A DNA stretch of 64,000 bases from Streptomyces luteogriseus (GCF_014205055.1 NZ_JACHMS010000001.1:2914001-2978000); one strand, 5' to 3'. Shown: positions 1-8,771, numbered from the stretch's first letter. Notes: generated from the letters alone by a model not told the origin. Numbers and translations are program-made.

Positions 1-442
1 TCCCGTCCCCTCGGAAGGTCAGAGTGGTCGTGCCTGCCCGGGCCGCGTACTCCCACTCCGCCTCACTGGGCAGCCGGAAGGGCAACGCCCCCAGCAGGTC
101 GTCCAAGTCGTCCTCGAAGCGGGCCGTGCGTGAATCCGATTCGGCGAAGCTGTCCTCGTAGTCGGGCAGCCAGTGCCGTGCTTGCGCCACCGTGAGCGGA
201 TGTCGGGCGATCAAGAACGGCTCGACCCGCACTTCTCGTACGGGCCGGGCCTGGACAGCACCGGCGAAGAACGATCCGAGGTCGTCATCGGCGCCGTCGG
301 ACCGCTCTATGGCACGAACCGCGTCCAGTTCCGCGTCGGACAGGCCCATCAGGAACGTCCCACCGGGGACGGCCCGGAAGACCACTCCGGAAGGGGTGTG
401 CCGCCAAGCCGGTCGGCCGGCCACGATTTCTTGAGCCCACAT
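1..442 (-). CDS. Formylglycine-generating enzyme (SUMF1/FGE-sulfatase) domain protein, partial
   Basis: The 5' part of a minus-strand gene; the remaining 3' part lies off the left edge. The frame is open from an ATG at 442 to base 2, giving 147 codons that start MWAQEIVAGRPAW. Residues 25-33 hold the family's opening signature VPGGTFLMG. A later stretch reads RLPSEAEWEYAARAG, the most conserved motif of the SUMF1/FGE fold. FGE proteins oxidise cysteine to formylglycine in sulfatases, but many bacterial members modify other targets or act as oxygenases such as EgtB. The C-terminal cysteines that would decide catalysis are not visible. The family call is firm; the substrate is unknown. No other frame here has recognisable content. 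Confidence 0.85.
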   Translation of the reverse strand, partial: MWAQEIVAGRPAWRHTPSGVVFRAVPGGTFLMGLSDAELDAVRAIERSDGADDDLGSFFAGAVQARPVREVRVEPFLIARHPLTVAQARHWLPDYEDSFAESDSRTARFEDDLDDLLGALPFRLPSEAEWEYAARAGTTTLTFRGDG

Positions 443-689
443 GGTGCCGGACGCTAGCAGCCGGATATCCCGGACGTCGGCCGGGAGGGAGTGTGGTCAG
501 CTGATCCGGGGCACTTGCCGAGTCACTTGCGACGTCTCGTAGCCGACCAGGGCGGGAGCCAGTTTCACCGGCTCTCTCCCTCTTCGTCGTGTCCTGGAGT
601 CGGCGTCCCGCTAGGCTTCGCCTCCCACTTGGGTTCGGGGGAGGCCACGCTTGGGACCGTCATTCATCTCCGCGGCGGCTCGGTACCAG

Positions 690-1373
690 ATGAGTCAGGA
701 CTACGCTGCCATTGCCACCAGCATCACCGCGGCGTTGCTGCTCGCGTCACTCGTCGAGTTCTATGCGATCACGACGGACAATGTCGGGCGCCGTGTGAAG
801 CTGGGGCACGTTTTTGATACGGGAGTGGCCCGGGTGGTTCGGTTCTCCGACCGGGCCATCAATCTCGGGTACACGATTCCGGATCAGGTTCTCAGGAATC
901 GCCCGTTCGGCAGGTTTCTGTATGACCTGGAATTCCGTGACGCCTGGCAGGAGATCGCGGAGGGGTGGTGGGATGCGGAGTACGACACGCGTAACCACCC
1001 CACTCTCGATGAGGAGTTCAACCGGCTCAATCAGTTCTTCCGGCGGCCTTTCGTGTTGGCCAGGATCGCGTACAAAGTGCGCATCACCCGGGCGCTGCTC
1101 TCCCTGGGGGTGGCTGTGCTCGCGGCAGTGACCATATTCGCCCTCCTCGAGTGGTCAGCCAGGCGAGAAGGCGGAGACGGGTCCTGGCTGGCCTTGGCGA
1201 CGCTCCTGGGCTGCCTGTTCTCCACGATCCTGTATCTCGGCGCCTTCATCGCCCGGCTGTTCGACATGGTCTTCACCAGGGCGATGGAGGCCGCGGTCAA
1301 GGATTTCATCAGTGCGCATGGGATCGAGCTGGAGACAGAGCGACCTGCGTGGCGGCCCTATCGGCACACGTAG
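690..1373 (+). CDS. Hypothetical membrane protein with about three TM segments
   Basis: A 227-residue protein if started at the ATG at 690 (MSQDYAAIATSI); a TTG at 651 in frame would add 13 residues. A hydrophobic segment lies at about residues 8-30, a second at about 135-157 and a third at about 170-195, with a polar, W/D/N-rich region between the first and second. I do not recognise the family. The composition and G/C-rich third positions support a real gene. It stands alone between a divergent FGE-domain gene and a convergent DUF7144-like gene, so context suggests no function. Confidence 0.6.
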   Translation: MSQDYAAIATSITAALLLASLVEFYAITTDNVGRRVKLGHVFDTGVARVVRFSDRAINLGYTIPDQVLRNRPFGRFLYDLEFRDAWQEIAEGWWDAEYDTRNHPTLDEEFNRLNQFFRRPFVLARIAYKVRITRALLSLGVAVLAAVTIFALLEWSARREGGDGSWLALATLLGCLFSTILYLGAFIARLFDMVFTRAMEAAVKDFISAHGIELETERPAWRPYRHT

Positions 1374-1401
1374 CCGAGGACGCACAGCGGCGCATCTCGC
1401 T

Positions 1402-1845
1402 TCAGGTGTCCCGTGGGCTCTCGAACGGGACGAACGCGTCGTCCTTCCGCATCACGCACAGCGCCCAGACGATGAAGCCCGAGATGGCGATCATGATGAT
1501 CGACCAGACCGGATAGTAGGGCAGGGAAAGGAAGTTGGAGATGACGACGAGGGCCGCGATGCCCACGCCGAGGACGCGGGCCCAGGTCGATGCCATGAAC
1601 AGGCCGAAGCTGACGACGAAGGCGAGTACGCCCAGGGCAAGGTGGATCCAGCCCCAGGCGGTGAGGTTGAACTCGAAGACGTAGTTCCGTGTCGAGACGA
1701 AGATGCCGTCGTCCGCGATCTCCGCGATGCCGCGCATGACGTCGAGAATGCCGCCGATCATGAGCATGATGGCCGCGAAGACGGTGACGCCCGTGACCCA
1801 TTCCCGTAGGGACGTGCGGGCGCTTCCCGGGTGCGTGGTGGTCAT
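1402..1845 (-). CDS. DUF7144-type four-TM membrane protein
   Basis: A 147-residue integral membrane protein. The start is the ATG at 1845, preceded on the minus strand by GAGGAGG; an upstream in-frame extension to 1941 has no such site. Four hydrophobic helices are visible, beginning with TGVTVFAAIMLMIGGILD. The pattern FNLTAWGWIHLALGVLA and the late LPYYPVWSIIMIAISGFIVW are typical of a small Streptomyces membrane family I associate with DUF7144. Function is unknown. It is divergent from the Asp23 gene, with 215 bp between the two start codons. Confidence 0.8.
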   Translation of the reverse strand: MTTTHPGSARTSLREWVTGVTVFAAIMLMIGGILDVMRGIAEIADDGIFVSTRNYVFEFNLTAWGWIHLALGVLAFVVSFGLFMASTWARVLGVGIAALVVISNFLSLPYYPVWSIIMIAISGFIVWALCVMRKDDAFVPFESPRDT

Positions 1846-2060
1846 GCCGGCCTCCTCGTTCCCATCCCGTCCGGTCGGGTGGCCGCCCTCCAGGGCCGTG
1901 TCGTTCTCAGCGTGCCCACGGCAAGACGCGGTGGGCCTCACCCGGGATGGGTGAAGCGCGACAGGGAAGAAAATGCCACTTTCGCCCCATACGCACCATT
2001 GTTCTACCGTGGAGGGGAACGACGCTGCTCACCCCCTCACCGATCATCGAGGTGACGGTC

Positions 2061-2534
2061 ATGACGGAGACCACTCAGCGCAGTAACACAGCGGGCAGGC
2101 AGGACGGGGCGCCATCGCAGGGCGGCAAGGGTGCTCCAGGCACCCGGGGGAGCACCGCCATCGCGGACACGGTCGTCGCGAAGATCGCGGGCATGGCGGC
2201 CCGGGAGATCCCGGAGGTATACACCCTCGGCGGAGGAATGACCAGGGCCTTCGGGGCTGTGCGTCAGCGGGTGCCGGGCGGGGGCGGCGGGGTCACCCAG
2301 GGGGTGAAGGTGGAGGTCGGTGAACGTCAGGCCGCTGTCGATCTCGACGTTGTCGTCGAGTACGGCGCCGCCATCGCCGACACCGCCGCGGACATCCGGA
2401 CCAACGTCGTCAACGCGGTGGAGCGGATGACCGGCCTGGAGGTCGTGGAGGTCAACATCGCCGTCGGCGACGTCCATCTGCCGGACGAGGAGGAGGACGA
2501 GTCCGAGCAGCAGGAGAGCAGGCGGGTGGCCTGA
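2061..2534 (+). CDS. Asp23/Gls24 family envelope stress response protein
   Basis: A 157-residue cytoplasmic protein starting at the ATG at 2061, with GAGGTGAC just upstream. The Asp23 core runs from about residue 35 to 140: IADTVVAKIAGMAAREIPEV, then VKVEVGERQAAVDLDVVVEY, then VVEVNIAVGDVHLP. A poorly ordered Gly/Gln-rich N-terminus and an acidic tail (DEEEDESEQQE) flank it. Asp23 proteins are abundant and often anchored at the membrane through partner proteins, and are linked to envelope stress. In Streptomyces such genes often sit in clusters; here only one is present. Confidence 0.9.
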   Translation: MTETTQRSNTAGRQDGAPSQGGKGAPGTRGSTAIADTVVAKIAGMAAREIPEVYTLGGGMTRAFGAVRQRVPGGGGGVTQGVKVEVGERQAAVDLDVVVEYGAAIADTAADIRTNVVNAVERMTGLEVVEVNIAVGDVHLPDEEEDESEQQESRRVA

Positions 2535-2842
2535 ACCGAGGCATTCGCCTCAGCAGGTCTCGGCCCTGAGGCGGCGGCGGGCAGCGTGCGGTGTGGTGCC
2601 CTTCGTCCTTCTCCTGGGGAGGCCCGGCCGGTTCGCGTCAAGGCCGGGCCTCCCCCCTCCGTGTCCGGCGGAGCCGCCCTGTGCCAGGCAGAGTCCCCTC
2701 CGCGCCAGGCAGTCCCCTCCGTGTCCGGCAGAGCCGCCCCGTGCCAGGCAGAGTCCCCTCCGCGCCAGGCAGTCCCCACCGTGTCCGGCAGAGCCCCCAC
2801 CGTGTCCGGCGGAGCCCCCTGCCAGGCAGCGCCCCCTCCGTG
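2535..2842. repeat. Intergenic region with a 60-bp tandem repeat between asp23 and ku
   Basis: This 308-bp gap separates the Asp23 stop from the convergent Ku stop. Bases 2661-2720 and 2721-2780 are two near-identical 60-bp units starting GTGTCCGGC, with a few substitutions. A third, degenerate and shortened run continues to about 2850 and slightly enters the ku 3' end. The short words GTGTCCGGC, GTGCCAGGCA and CCCCTCCG recur within each unit. A weak inverted repeat (GCCTCAG / CTGAGGC at 2547 and 2566) follows asp23. The unit length is a multiple of three, so long open frames arise here by chance. Confidence 0.85.
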
Positions 2843-3868
2843 TCAGGCCGAGCGCTTGCGGGACGTCGACTTCTTCGCCGGTGTCTTCTTCGCGGCGCTC
2901 TTCGACGCCGTCTTCTTCGTCGTCCCCTGTCCCTGGCCCGACTTGGCCGTCGACTTCTTCGCCGCCGTGGTCTTCTTCGCCGCTGTCTTCTTCGCTGTGG
3001 AGGTCGACTTCTTACCGCCGGTCTGCTTGGGGGCCGCCCGGGCCGTCTTGCGCTGCGGGAGCGACTTGACCTCGGCGTGCTCGGCCTCCTCGCCCCGTGA
3101 CTCACGGGCCGCGCGGACGCTGCTCTCCAGGGCCGCCATCAGGTCCAGGACCTTGCCGCCCGTGGCCGGTTCCGGGGATTGGGGCGGGGCCTCGCCGGCG
3201 GCCTTCGCGGCGATGACCTCCTCCACGGCCTCGCGGTACTCGTCGTGCAGATCCTCCAGGTCGACCTCGCCCAGGGTGTCCATCAGCGCGTCCGCCAAGT
3301 CCAGTTCCTGGTCGCGGACGGTCACGTCGGTGTCGGGGGCCAGGCCCTCGGGGGCGCGGACCTCGTCCGGCCACAGCAGGCCGTGCATGGCGATGGCCTC
3401 GCCGACGACCCTGAGCATGCCCAGGCGTTCCCTGCCGCGCAGGGCGAACTTGGCGATCGCCACCTTGTTGCTGCGCTTCAGCGCCTCGCGCAGCAGGGTG
3501 TACGGCTTCGCCGCCGGGGCTCCGCTCGCCTGGAGGTAGTACGCGGCATCCATCTGGAGCGGGTCGATCCGGTCGGCCGGGACGAAGGCGACGATCTCGA
3601 TCGTCTTGGCCGTCGGGAGCGGCAGGCTGGACAGGTCCTCCTCGGTGATCGGGATGATCGTGCCGTCCGCGTCCTCGTAGCCCTTGCCGATCTCACCCTG
3701 GGTGACCTCGCGGTCCTCCAGTTCGCAGAACTTGCGGTAACGGATGCGGCCGCCGTCCTCGGTGTGGATCTGGCGGAAGGAGATCGAGTGGCTCTCGGTG
3801 GCGTTGACCAGCTTGATCGGAATGCTGACCAGGCCGAACGAGATGGCGCCGTTCCATATGGATCTCAC
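2843..3868 (-). CDS. ku: Non-homologous end joining protein Ku
   Basis: A 341-residue bacterial Ku, which forms a ring-shaped homodimer that threads onto DNA double-strand ends and recruits LigD-type proteins. The N-terminus RSIWNGAISFGLVSIPIKL is the family hallmark. I chose the GTG at 3868, directly before RSIW and with GGAAGG upstream, over a GTG seven codons earlier. The Ku core ends near residue 255. A lysine/alanine/threonine-rich tail of about 80 residues follows, with repeated AAKKT and KKS-type motifs, typical of actinobacterial Ku and probably DNA-binding. The gene is divergent from ligD with 63 bp between start codons. The 3' end abuts tandem repeats. Confidence 0.95.
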   Translation of the reverse strand: MRSIWNGAISFGLVSIPIKLVNATESHSISFRQIHTEDGGRIRYRKFCELEDREVTQGEIGKGYEDADGTIIPITEEDLSSLPLPTAKTIEIVAFVPADRIDPLQMDAAYYLQASGAPAAKPYTLLREALKRSNKVAIAKFALRGRERLGMLRVVGEAIAMHGLLWPDEVRAPEGLAPDTDVTVRDQELDLADALMDTLGEVDLEDLHDEYREAVEEVIAAKAAGEAPPQSPEPATGGKVLDLMAALESSVRAARESRGEEAEHAEVKSLPQRKTARAAPKQTGGKKSTSTAKKTAAKKTTAAKKSTAKSGQGQGTTKKTASKSAAKKTPAKKSTSRKRSA

Positions 3869-3931
3869 GTGCAGCACCCTTCCGGTCACGCTCGGGGGCG
3901 TTCGTCATGGTTTGCGTGGGATTCTTATCGT

Positions 3932-4813
3932 ATGGCGCCTATCACTGTGGTGGAGGGGCGACGGCTCGCACTCAGCAATCTGGAGAAGGTGCTGTATCCC
4001 GCCACCGGCTTCACCAAGGGCGAGGTGCTGCACTACTACGCGACCGTCGCCGAGGTCCTGTTGCCCCATCTGCGTGATCGGGCGGTGTCCTTCCTGCGCT
4101 ATCCGGACGGGCCGGACGGGCAGGTGTTCTTCACGAAGAACGTGCCTCCGGGTACACCCGAGTGGGTCACCACCGCCGAGGTGCCACGGGTCGAGGGACC
4201 CTCCCGGATGGTGCTGGTGCAGGACCTGCCGAGCCTGATGTGGTCGGCGAATCTCGTGACCGAGTTCCACACCCACCAGTGGCTCGTGGACACTCCGGAC
4301 GAGGCCGACCGGATCGTGTTCGACCTCGATCCGGGGGCACCGGCGACCATCGTGCAGTGCTGCGAGGTCGCGCTGTGGCTACGGGAACGGCTCGCGCGCG
4401 ACGGCCTCGAGACCTACGCCAAGACCTCCGGCTCGAAGGGGCTGCATCTGCTCGCCGCCGTGCGCGGAGCGTCCTCCGAGCGGGTGTCCGAGTACGCCAA
4501 GGCACTCGCCGTCGAGGCGGAGAAGGCCATGCCGCGGCTCGCGCTCCACCGGATGACCAGGAGCCTGCGCCCGGGGAAGGTCTTCGTCGACTGGAGCCAG
4601 AACGCCGCACGCAAGACGACGGCGACCCCCTACACCCTGCGGGCCCGCCCGGAACCGACCGTCTCGGCCCCGGTGACCTGGGACGAGATCGAGGAGTGCC
4701 GCGCACCCGGCCGGCTGGACTTCCAGGCTGTCGACATCGCCCCGAGGATCCAGGACTACGGCGACCTGCTCGCTCCGCTGCTGGACACGGAGGCGGCCGG
4801 CTCGCTGCCGTAG
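3932..4813 (+). CDS. ligD: LigD polymerase-domain protein (NHEJ primase-polymerase), stand-alone
   Basis: A 293-residue archaeo-eukaryotic primase-type polymerase, the domain called PolDom in LigD. It fills gaps and adds nucleotides at Ku-bound ends. The metal-binding DLDPG is near residue 129, SGSKGLHLLAAV near 165 and VFVDWSQN near 216, together forming the AEP active site. The ligase and phosphoesterase domains are absent, so ligation must come from another protein outside the window. The start is the ATG at 3932 (MAPITVVEGRRLALSN); no clear ribosome-binding site precedes it. It is divergent from ku. Confidence 0.93.
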   Translation: MAPITVVEGRRLALSNLEKVLYPATGFTKGEVLHYYATVAEVLLPHLRDRAVSFLRYPDGPDGQVFFTKNVPPGTPEWVTTAEVPRVEGPSRMVLVQDLPSLMWSANLVTEFHTHQWLVDTPDEADRIVFDLDPGAPATIVQCCEVALWLRERLARDGLETYAKTSGSKGLHLLAAVRGASSERVSEYAKALAVEAEKAMPRLALHRMTRSLRPGKVFVDWSQNAARKTTATPYTLRARPEPTVSAPVTWDEIEECRAPGRLDFQAVDIAPRIQDYGDLLAPLLDTEAAGSLP

Positions 4814-4867
4814 CCCGACCGCTGCCGTGGCCCGACAGCCGGCGGGTTCGCGACGGGCGTCGCAGTA

Positions 4868-4972
4868 GGCGCGTGCCGTATCCCGCCCGGCCGACCCCGG
4901 CTGTCAGGTGCCGTGCCTCGCCCAGCCCTCCCCGGCAGTCAGGTGCCGTGCCCCGCCCAGCCGTCCCCGGCC
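4868..4972. repeat. Three tandem copies of a 35-bp repeat
   Basis: Downstream of ligD, units at 4868-4902, 4903-4937 and 4938-4972 share the pattern GTGCCGT, then CGCCC, then CCCCGGC. The last two copies are nearly identical and the first is diverged. The array lies between the ligD stop and the convergent NERD gene. There are no spacers, so it is not a CRISPR. Confidence 0.75.
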
Positions 4973-4994
4973 GCGCCCCGCACACCCGCGCCCC

Positions 4995-5798
4995 TCACAC
5001 CCGCGCCCACGTGTTCCGGTCGCGGGCCATCGCGTGCAGAGCCTCCACGTCCGCCGGTTTCAGGACGCCGCCCCGCTGGGACAGGCCCTCCACCTCCGTG
5101 GCCGTCAGGACGTGGACCTCCCTGGGGGCCGTGGGGATCGACACCGCCGCCGGGTCGACCAGGGCGAGAACCGGGCGGACCTCCGCGGTCAGGGCGTAGG
5201 AGGCGCGGTCGGCGTCGGAGCGGACGCGGCGGAGGAGGGGGTACGGGTCGCGGCGGCCCAGGGTGATCACGGGGTCGGTGATCCGGACGCGCTGCCTGCG
5301 GGCGTGGAGGGTGTGGACGGCGTAGAGGCCGCCGGGGCCGATCAGCAGGTGGTGGATGCGGTCACCGCCGGGGAGCGGCACGGAGTGCAGGGTGTGCCAG
5401 CCCCCGCCGTCGAGGCGGTCCAGGGCGTCGCCGACCGTCTGCTCGGCCGCCAGGGCCCTGCGGCGCGGGTCGGGGCGCAGCCGGTGTGTGGGGCCGGGGT
5501 CGCGGTCGAGGGCGACGATGAGGGCCTCGCCGGGTCGGTTGGGGGCCAGGTCGTCGTCGGGGTGGAGGGCGAGACGGGACAGTTCGGCAGGGGTCGGGAC
5601 GGGGGGCGGCCCCACGGTCACGGGGCCGGTGATGAAGGGCCCGAGGGCCCGCAGGACGTCGTCCTCGCGGTCCTGGCCGAGCAGGTTCACCCGGCCGGTC
5701 TCCCGGTCGTACCAGGCGATGTTCCTGCCGTCCGGGAGGCAGACGTGGAGCCGCTCCCGGCCGTGCCGCCAGGTCGGTATGACGCGCAGTCCGTTCAT
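4995..5798 (-). CDS. NERD domain (nuclease-related) protein
   Basis: A 267-residue protein with a C-terminal half typical of Streptomyces NERD proteins: a segment reading WHTLHSVPLPGGDRIHHLLI, followed by GPGGLYAVHTLHARRQRVRI. NERD is a PD-(D/E)XK-like nuclease fold; activity is unproven in most members. The N-terminal part (RERLHVCLPDGRNIAWYDRE) is a conserved accessory region. The start is the ATG at 5798 with AGGGG upstream. Its place beside the NHEJ pair, convergent with ligD, is suggestive of DNA processing, but the link is inference. Confidence 0.8.
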   Translation of the reverse strand: MNGLRVIPTWRHGRERLHVCLPDGRNIAWYDRETGRVNLLGQDREDDVLRALGPFITGPVTVGPPPVPTPAELSRLALHPDDDLAPNRPGEALIVALDRDPGPTHRLRPDPRRRALAAEQTVGDALDRLDGGGWHTLHSVPLPGGDRIHHLLIGPGGLYAVHTLHARRQRVRITDPVITLGRRDPYPLLRRVRSDADRASYALTAEVRPVLALVDPAAVSIPTAPREVHVLTATEVEGLSQRGGVLKPADVEALHAMARDRNTWARV

Positions 5799-5917
5799 GC
5801 ACCATCACCCCTGTCCATGGGAACAGGCGGGGTGCTGCGGGGGCAAGAACCCGGTTACCTTTGAGAGGAGTTGGGCCTGCCCGCGGACCCTCGGGCGGTA
5901 GTCGTGGGGAGGCGCCG

Positions 5918-6421
5918 TTGCGTACCCGCAGTAAACCCGACGTACCCGCTCCGGAGAGTCCGTGGAGCGAGGTCGTCCCCGGGCTCTGGATGGGCGGTCA
6001 CGAGTACACGGGGGCCTTGGGGCACCTGGAGTTCGCCGTCGTACGGAACGAGTTCGATCTCGTGCAGACGCTGCTGCGGCTGCCGGGGCACGGGCCCGAC
6101 CCCGGTGTCCGGCACCATGTGTGGCCGATCCCGGACGGGCCGCTGGACGGGACACAGCTCGCCGGTGTGATCCGGCTGGCCGAGGCCGCGTGCGAGGCGT
6201 TGGACGAGGGTCGCAGGGTCCTCGTGCGCTGTTACCACGGGTACAACCGCTCCGGTCTCGTCGTCGCGCACGCGTTGATGCGCCAGGGCCACTCGGCCGA
6301 GAAGGCGATCCGGCTGATCCGGGCCCGCCGCTCGCCCTGGGCGCTGCACAACGACCTGTTCGTCGAGTATCTGCGGGCCGGGCTGGTCACGGCACGGCTG
6401 CTGGAGGAACTGACCGAGTAG
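5918..6421 (+). CDS. Dual-specificity-type protein phosphatase
   Basis: About 167 residues if started at the TTG at 5918, which has GGGGAGG six bases upstream; a TTG at 5861 would give 186. The catalytic loop CYHGYNRSG matches the CX5R signature of cysteine phosphatases, with cysteine as nucleophile and arginine binding phosphate. The preceding LVR and following AHALMRQGHSAEKAIRLIRA match dual-specificity phosphatases. The early segment PGLWMGGHEY is the usual strand before the core. The substrate is unknown. It is likely a single-gene unit. Confidence 0.85.
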   Translation: MRTRSKPDVPAPESPWSEVVPGLWMGGHEYTGALGHLEFAVVRNEFDLVQTLLRLPGHGPDPGVRHHVWPIPDGPLDGTQLAGVIRLAEAACEALDEGRRVLVRCYHGYNRSGLVVAHALMRQGHSAEKAIRLIRARRSPWALHNDLFVEYLRAGLVTARLLEELTE

Positions 6422-6589
6422 CACGGCACGCGGAGGGCTGCTCACCGGCGGCAGCACACATACGGCCGCCCTCTCGCGCAAATGGGACTTCCCTACGAAT
6501 AAGGTGTACGCGGCCGACAGGTGCACGCCACCGACGGTCGCGTCCGCCGTGTGCCCGCCGTGTGATCACCATGAAACGCCAGGAGTGCA

Positions 6590-7414
6590 GTGCCCCTCAG
6601 CCGCCCCGGACAAGCCGCCCGTCGCCTCGCCGTCGTCGCCCTCCTGCTGGCCGCCACCGTGGGCTGCGGGGACGCCGGCGGGCTGGAGGGGGCGGGGTCG
6701 ACGCCGACGGCGGAGGGTCCGGCGCGGCTCTGGCCGGAGCTGACGCCGGCGTCCAGCCCGGCCTTCGAGATCGGCGAGGTGAACACCGAGGTGGTCAAGG
6801 GGGTGAAGGTCCCCGGCGACGACATCCGCCGGGTGGACCCGGTCTCCATCGTCCGGGCCGAGATCGACGGCAACCCGGGCGACTACGACGGCGCCAAGGC
6901 TCCCTACCGCGACACGAAGCGCGAGATGGCCGACTGCGCGAAGGGCCCGGGGCGCGGGAAGTGCCCGGTGCTCAGGCCGTACTACCGGGATCTGACCGGC
7001 GACGGGCACGACGACCTGACGCTGGGCTTCCCGCTGCTGCCCGGCAAGACGACCGCGGTCCGCGTCTACACCGTCGAGAAGCACCGGCTGGTGCAGGTGA
7101 TGGGGTGGGAGGACGCCCTGAGCGGGGTCGAGCTGGCCGGGCGTTCCCTGGTGATCCGCTCGCCGTCGGAGGTCGCGGGTTACGAGTACCGCCTGCAGTG
7201 GACCTGGGACCGGGACCAGCGCGCCATGCTCCTCACCCATGACGAGATGCTGCGCACCGGCCCGCACAAGCACTCCCGGCACCCATCGGGCTCCTCCCCC
7301 ACCGGATCCTCGTCCGGACCCCCGTCCGGATCCCCGACCGGATCCCCGACCGGCTCCCCCGCCCCTTCCTCGTCCGCCTCCCCGTCCGTCTCCCCCTCGG
7401 CGAGCGGCGGATGA
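6590..7414 (+). CDS. Putative lipoprotein coupled to a histidine kinase
   Basis: A 274-residue exported lipoprotein. The signal peptide ends in LLLAATVGCGD, giving a lipobox with Cys at about residue 25. The start is a GTG at 6590 with AGGAG upstream. The mature part contains DLTGDGHDDLTLGFPLL, resembling an FG-GAP/VCBS-type calcium-loop motif. A Ser/Pro/Gly-rich tail of about 45 residues carries repeated SGSPTGSP units. Its stop overlaps the ATG of the next gene (ATGA), so it is translationally coupled to the sensor kinase. A role as an extracellular partner of that kinase is inference. Confidence 0.85.
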   Translation: MPLSRPGQAARRLAVVALLLAATVGCGDAGGLEGAGSTPTAEGPARLWPELTPASSPAFEIGEVNTEVVKGVKVPGDDIRRVDPVSIVRAEIDGNPGDYDGAKAPYRDTKREMADCAKGPGRGKCPVLRPYYRDLTGDGHDDLTLGFPLLPGKTTAVRVYTVEKHRLVQVMGWEDALSGVELAGRSLVIRSPSEVAGYEYRLQWTWDRDQRAMLLTHDEMLRTGPHKHSRHPSGSSPTGSSSGPPSGSPTGSPTGSPAPSSSASPSVSPSASGG

Positions 7415-8658
7415 GGCTCGCACTCCCCCCGTGGTCCGGGACGCTCGCCGTGAAGGCCGCCGTCTTCATCACGGTGATGTGCTGCGCGCTGGCGGCCCTG
7501 CTCGGTGTCCTGGTGCATGTGCAGGTGACGAACCAGACCGTCGGCCAGGCCCGCGACCAGGCGTTGCAGCGGCTGACGCAGGCGACGGAGCGGTACGAGG
7601 CCGGGGACACCCTGTGGCGGGGCGCAGCGGTGGATCCGCCGGAGCTGCCGCGGGAGCTGCGGAACCTGGCGGTGGCCGGGGACCGCGGCACGATGGTCGC
7701 CGACCGCGCGGGACGCCCCACGATGTGGGCGGCGGGTCCGGTCGACGGCGAGCGGGCGCTGGCGGTGGCCGTCGACTACTCCCAGCAGGCCCGCACGATC
7801 GAGGGCCTCGACCGGGCGATCCTGTGGTCGTCGGGCCTGGCGATCGGGGCGACACTTCTGGTCGGCGCGTTCGCGGTGACGCGGGTGACGCGGCGCCTGC
7901 ACACCACGGCGCGGGTGGCCCGGCGCATCAGCGCGGGCGACCTGGACGCCCGCGTGAACGACCCCCGCACCGGGCCGCGCACCAACGCCGGCCCGCCGGA
8001 CGAGGTGGCCGCGGTCGCCGCGGCTCTCGACTCCATGGCGGCCTCGCTCCAGCGCAAGCTGCTCGCCGAGCAGCGGTTCACGGCGGATGTAGCCCATGAG
8101 CTGCGCACGCCGCTGACCGGACTGCACGCGGCGGCCGAACTGCTTCCGCCGGGCCGTCCGACGGAAATGGTCCGGGACCGGGTGGCCGCGCTGCGCACCC
8201 TCACCGAGGACCTGCTGGAGATCTCCCGGCTGGACACCGGCCGGGAGCGGGTGGAGCTGGACACCGAGCGACTCGGGCCGCTGGCCGAGCGGGCGGTCCG
8301 TGCGGCGGGGAGCGACACGGAGGTCAGGGTCGTACGGGATGTGTCCGTGGAGACGGACCGGCGGCGGCTGGAGCGGGTGCTGGGCAATCTCGTGGCGAAC
8401 GCGCACAAGCACGGACGGGGGCCGGTGGTGGTGACCGTGGACGGCCCGGTGGTGACCGTTCGCGACCACGGGGACGGGTTCCCGGAGTACCTCGTCGCGC
8501 ACGGCCCGCAGCGGTTCCGCACGGAGGGCGGTGCGCGGGGTCACGGGCTGGGGCTGACCATCGCGCGGGGGCAGGCCGAGGTGCTGGGGGCACGGCTGGA
8601 GTTCGCGAACGCGCCGGACGGCGGGGCGGTGGCCACGCTGGAACTCGCGGCGGAGTGA
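7411..8658 (+). CDS. Sensor histidine kinase (orphan)
   Basis: A 415-residue membrane histidine kinase. One TM segment is at about residues 12-35 and a second at about 132-155, enclosing an extracytoplasmic sensor region of about 95 residues. A HAMP segment is followed by the H-box FTADVAHELRTPLTGLHAAA near residue 225. The ATPase part has NLVANAHKHG (N box), DHGDGF (G1) and GHGLGLTIARGQ (G2). No response regulator is adjacent, so the partner is elsewhere. It is coupled to the upstream lipoprotein by a 4-base overlap. Confidence 0.92.
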   Translation: MRLALPPWSGTLAVKAAVFITVMCCALAALLGVLVHVQVTNQTVGQARDQALQRLTQATERYEAGDTLWRGAAVDPPELPRELRNLAVAGDRGTMVADRAGRPTMWAAGPVDGERALAVAVDYSQQARTIEGLDRAILWSSGLAIGATLLVGAFAVTRVTRRLHTTARVARRISAGDLDARVNDPRTGPRTNAGPPDEVAAVAAALDSMAASLQRKLLAEQRFTADVAHELRTPLTGLHAAAELLPPGRPTEMVRDRVAALRTLTEDLLEISRLDTGRERVELDTERLGPLAERAVRAAGSDTEVRVVRDVSVETDRRRLERVLGNLVANAHKHGRGPVVVTVDGPVVTVRDHGDGFPEYLVAHGPQRFRTEGGARGHGLGLTIARGQAEVLGARLEFANAPDGGAVATLELAAE

Positions 8659-8771
8659 GCGCCCGGGTCTCGTCCTCCTATGGCCCAGCGTGGGGAGCGG
8701 CACCCGATGAGCGCTCCTAATGTGGCGATTAGTCAGCTTCGGCTCCTTCGCCCCCACATGGAGGTAACCCC

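Noticed and set aside
2661..2850. 60-bp repeats as a CRISPR array
   Set aside because: The units are directly contiguous with no spacers, and no cas gene is nearby.
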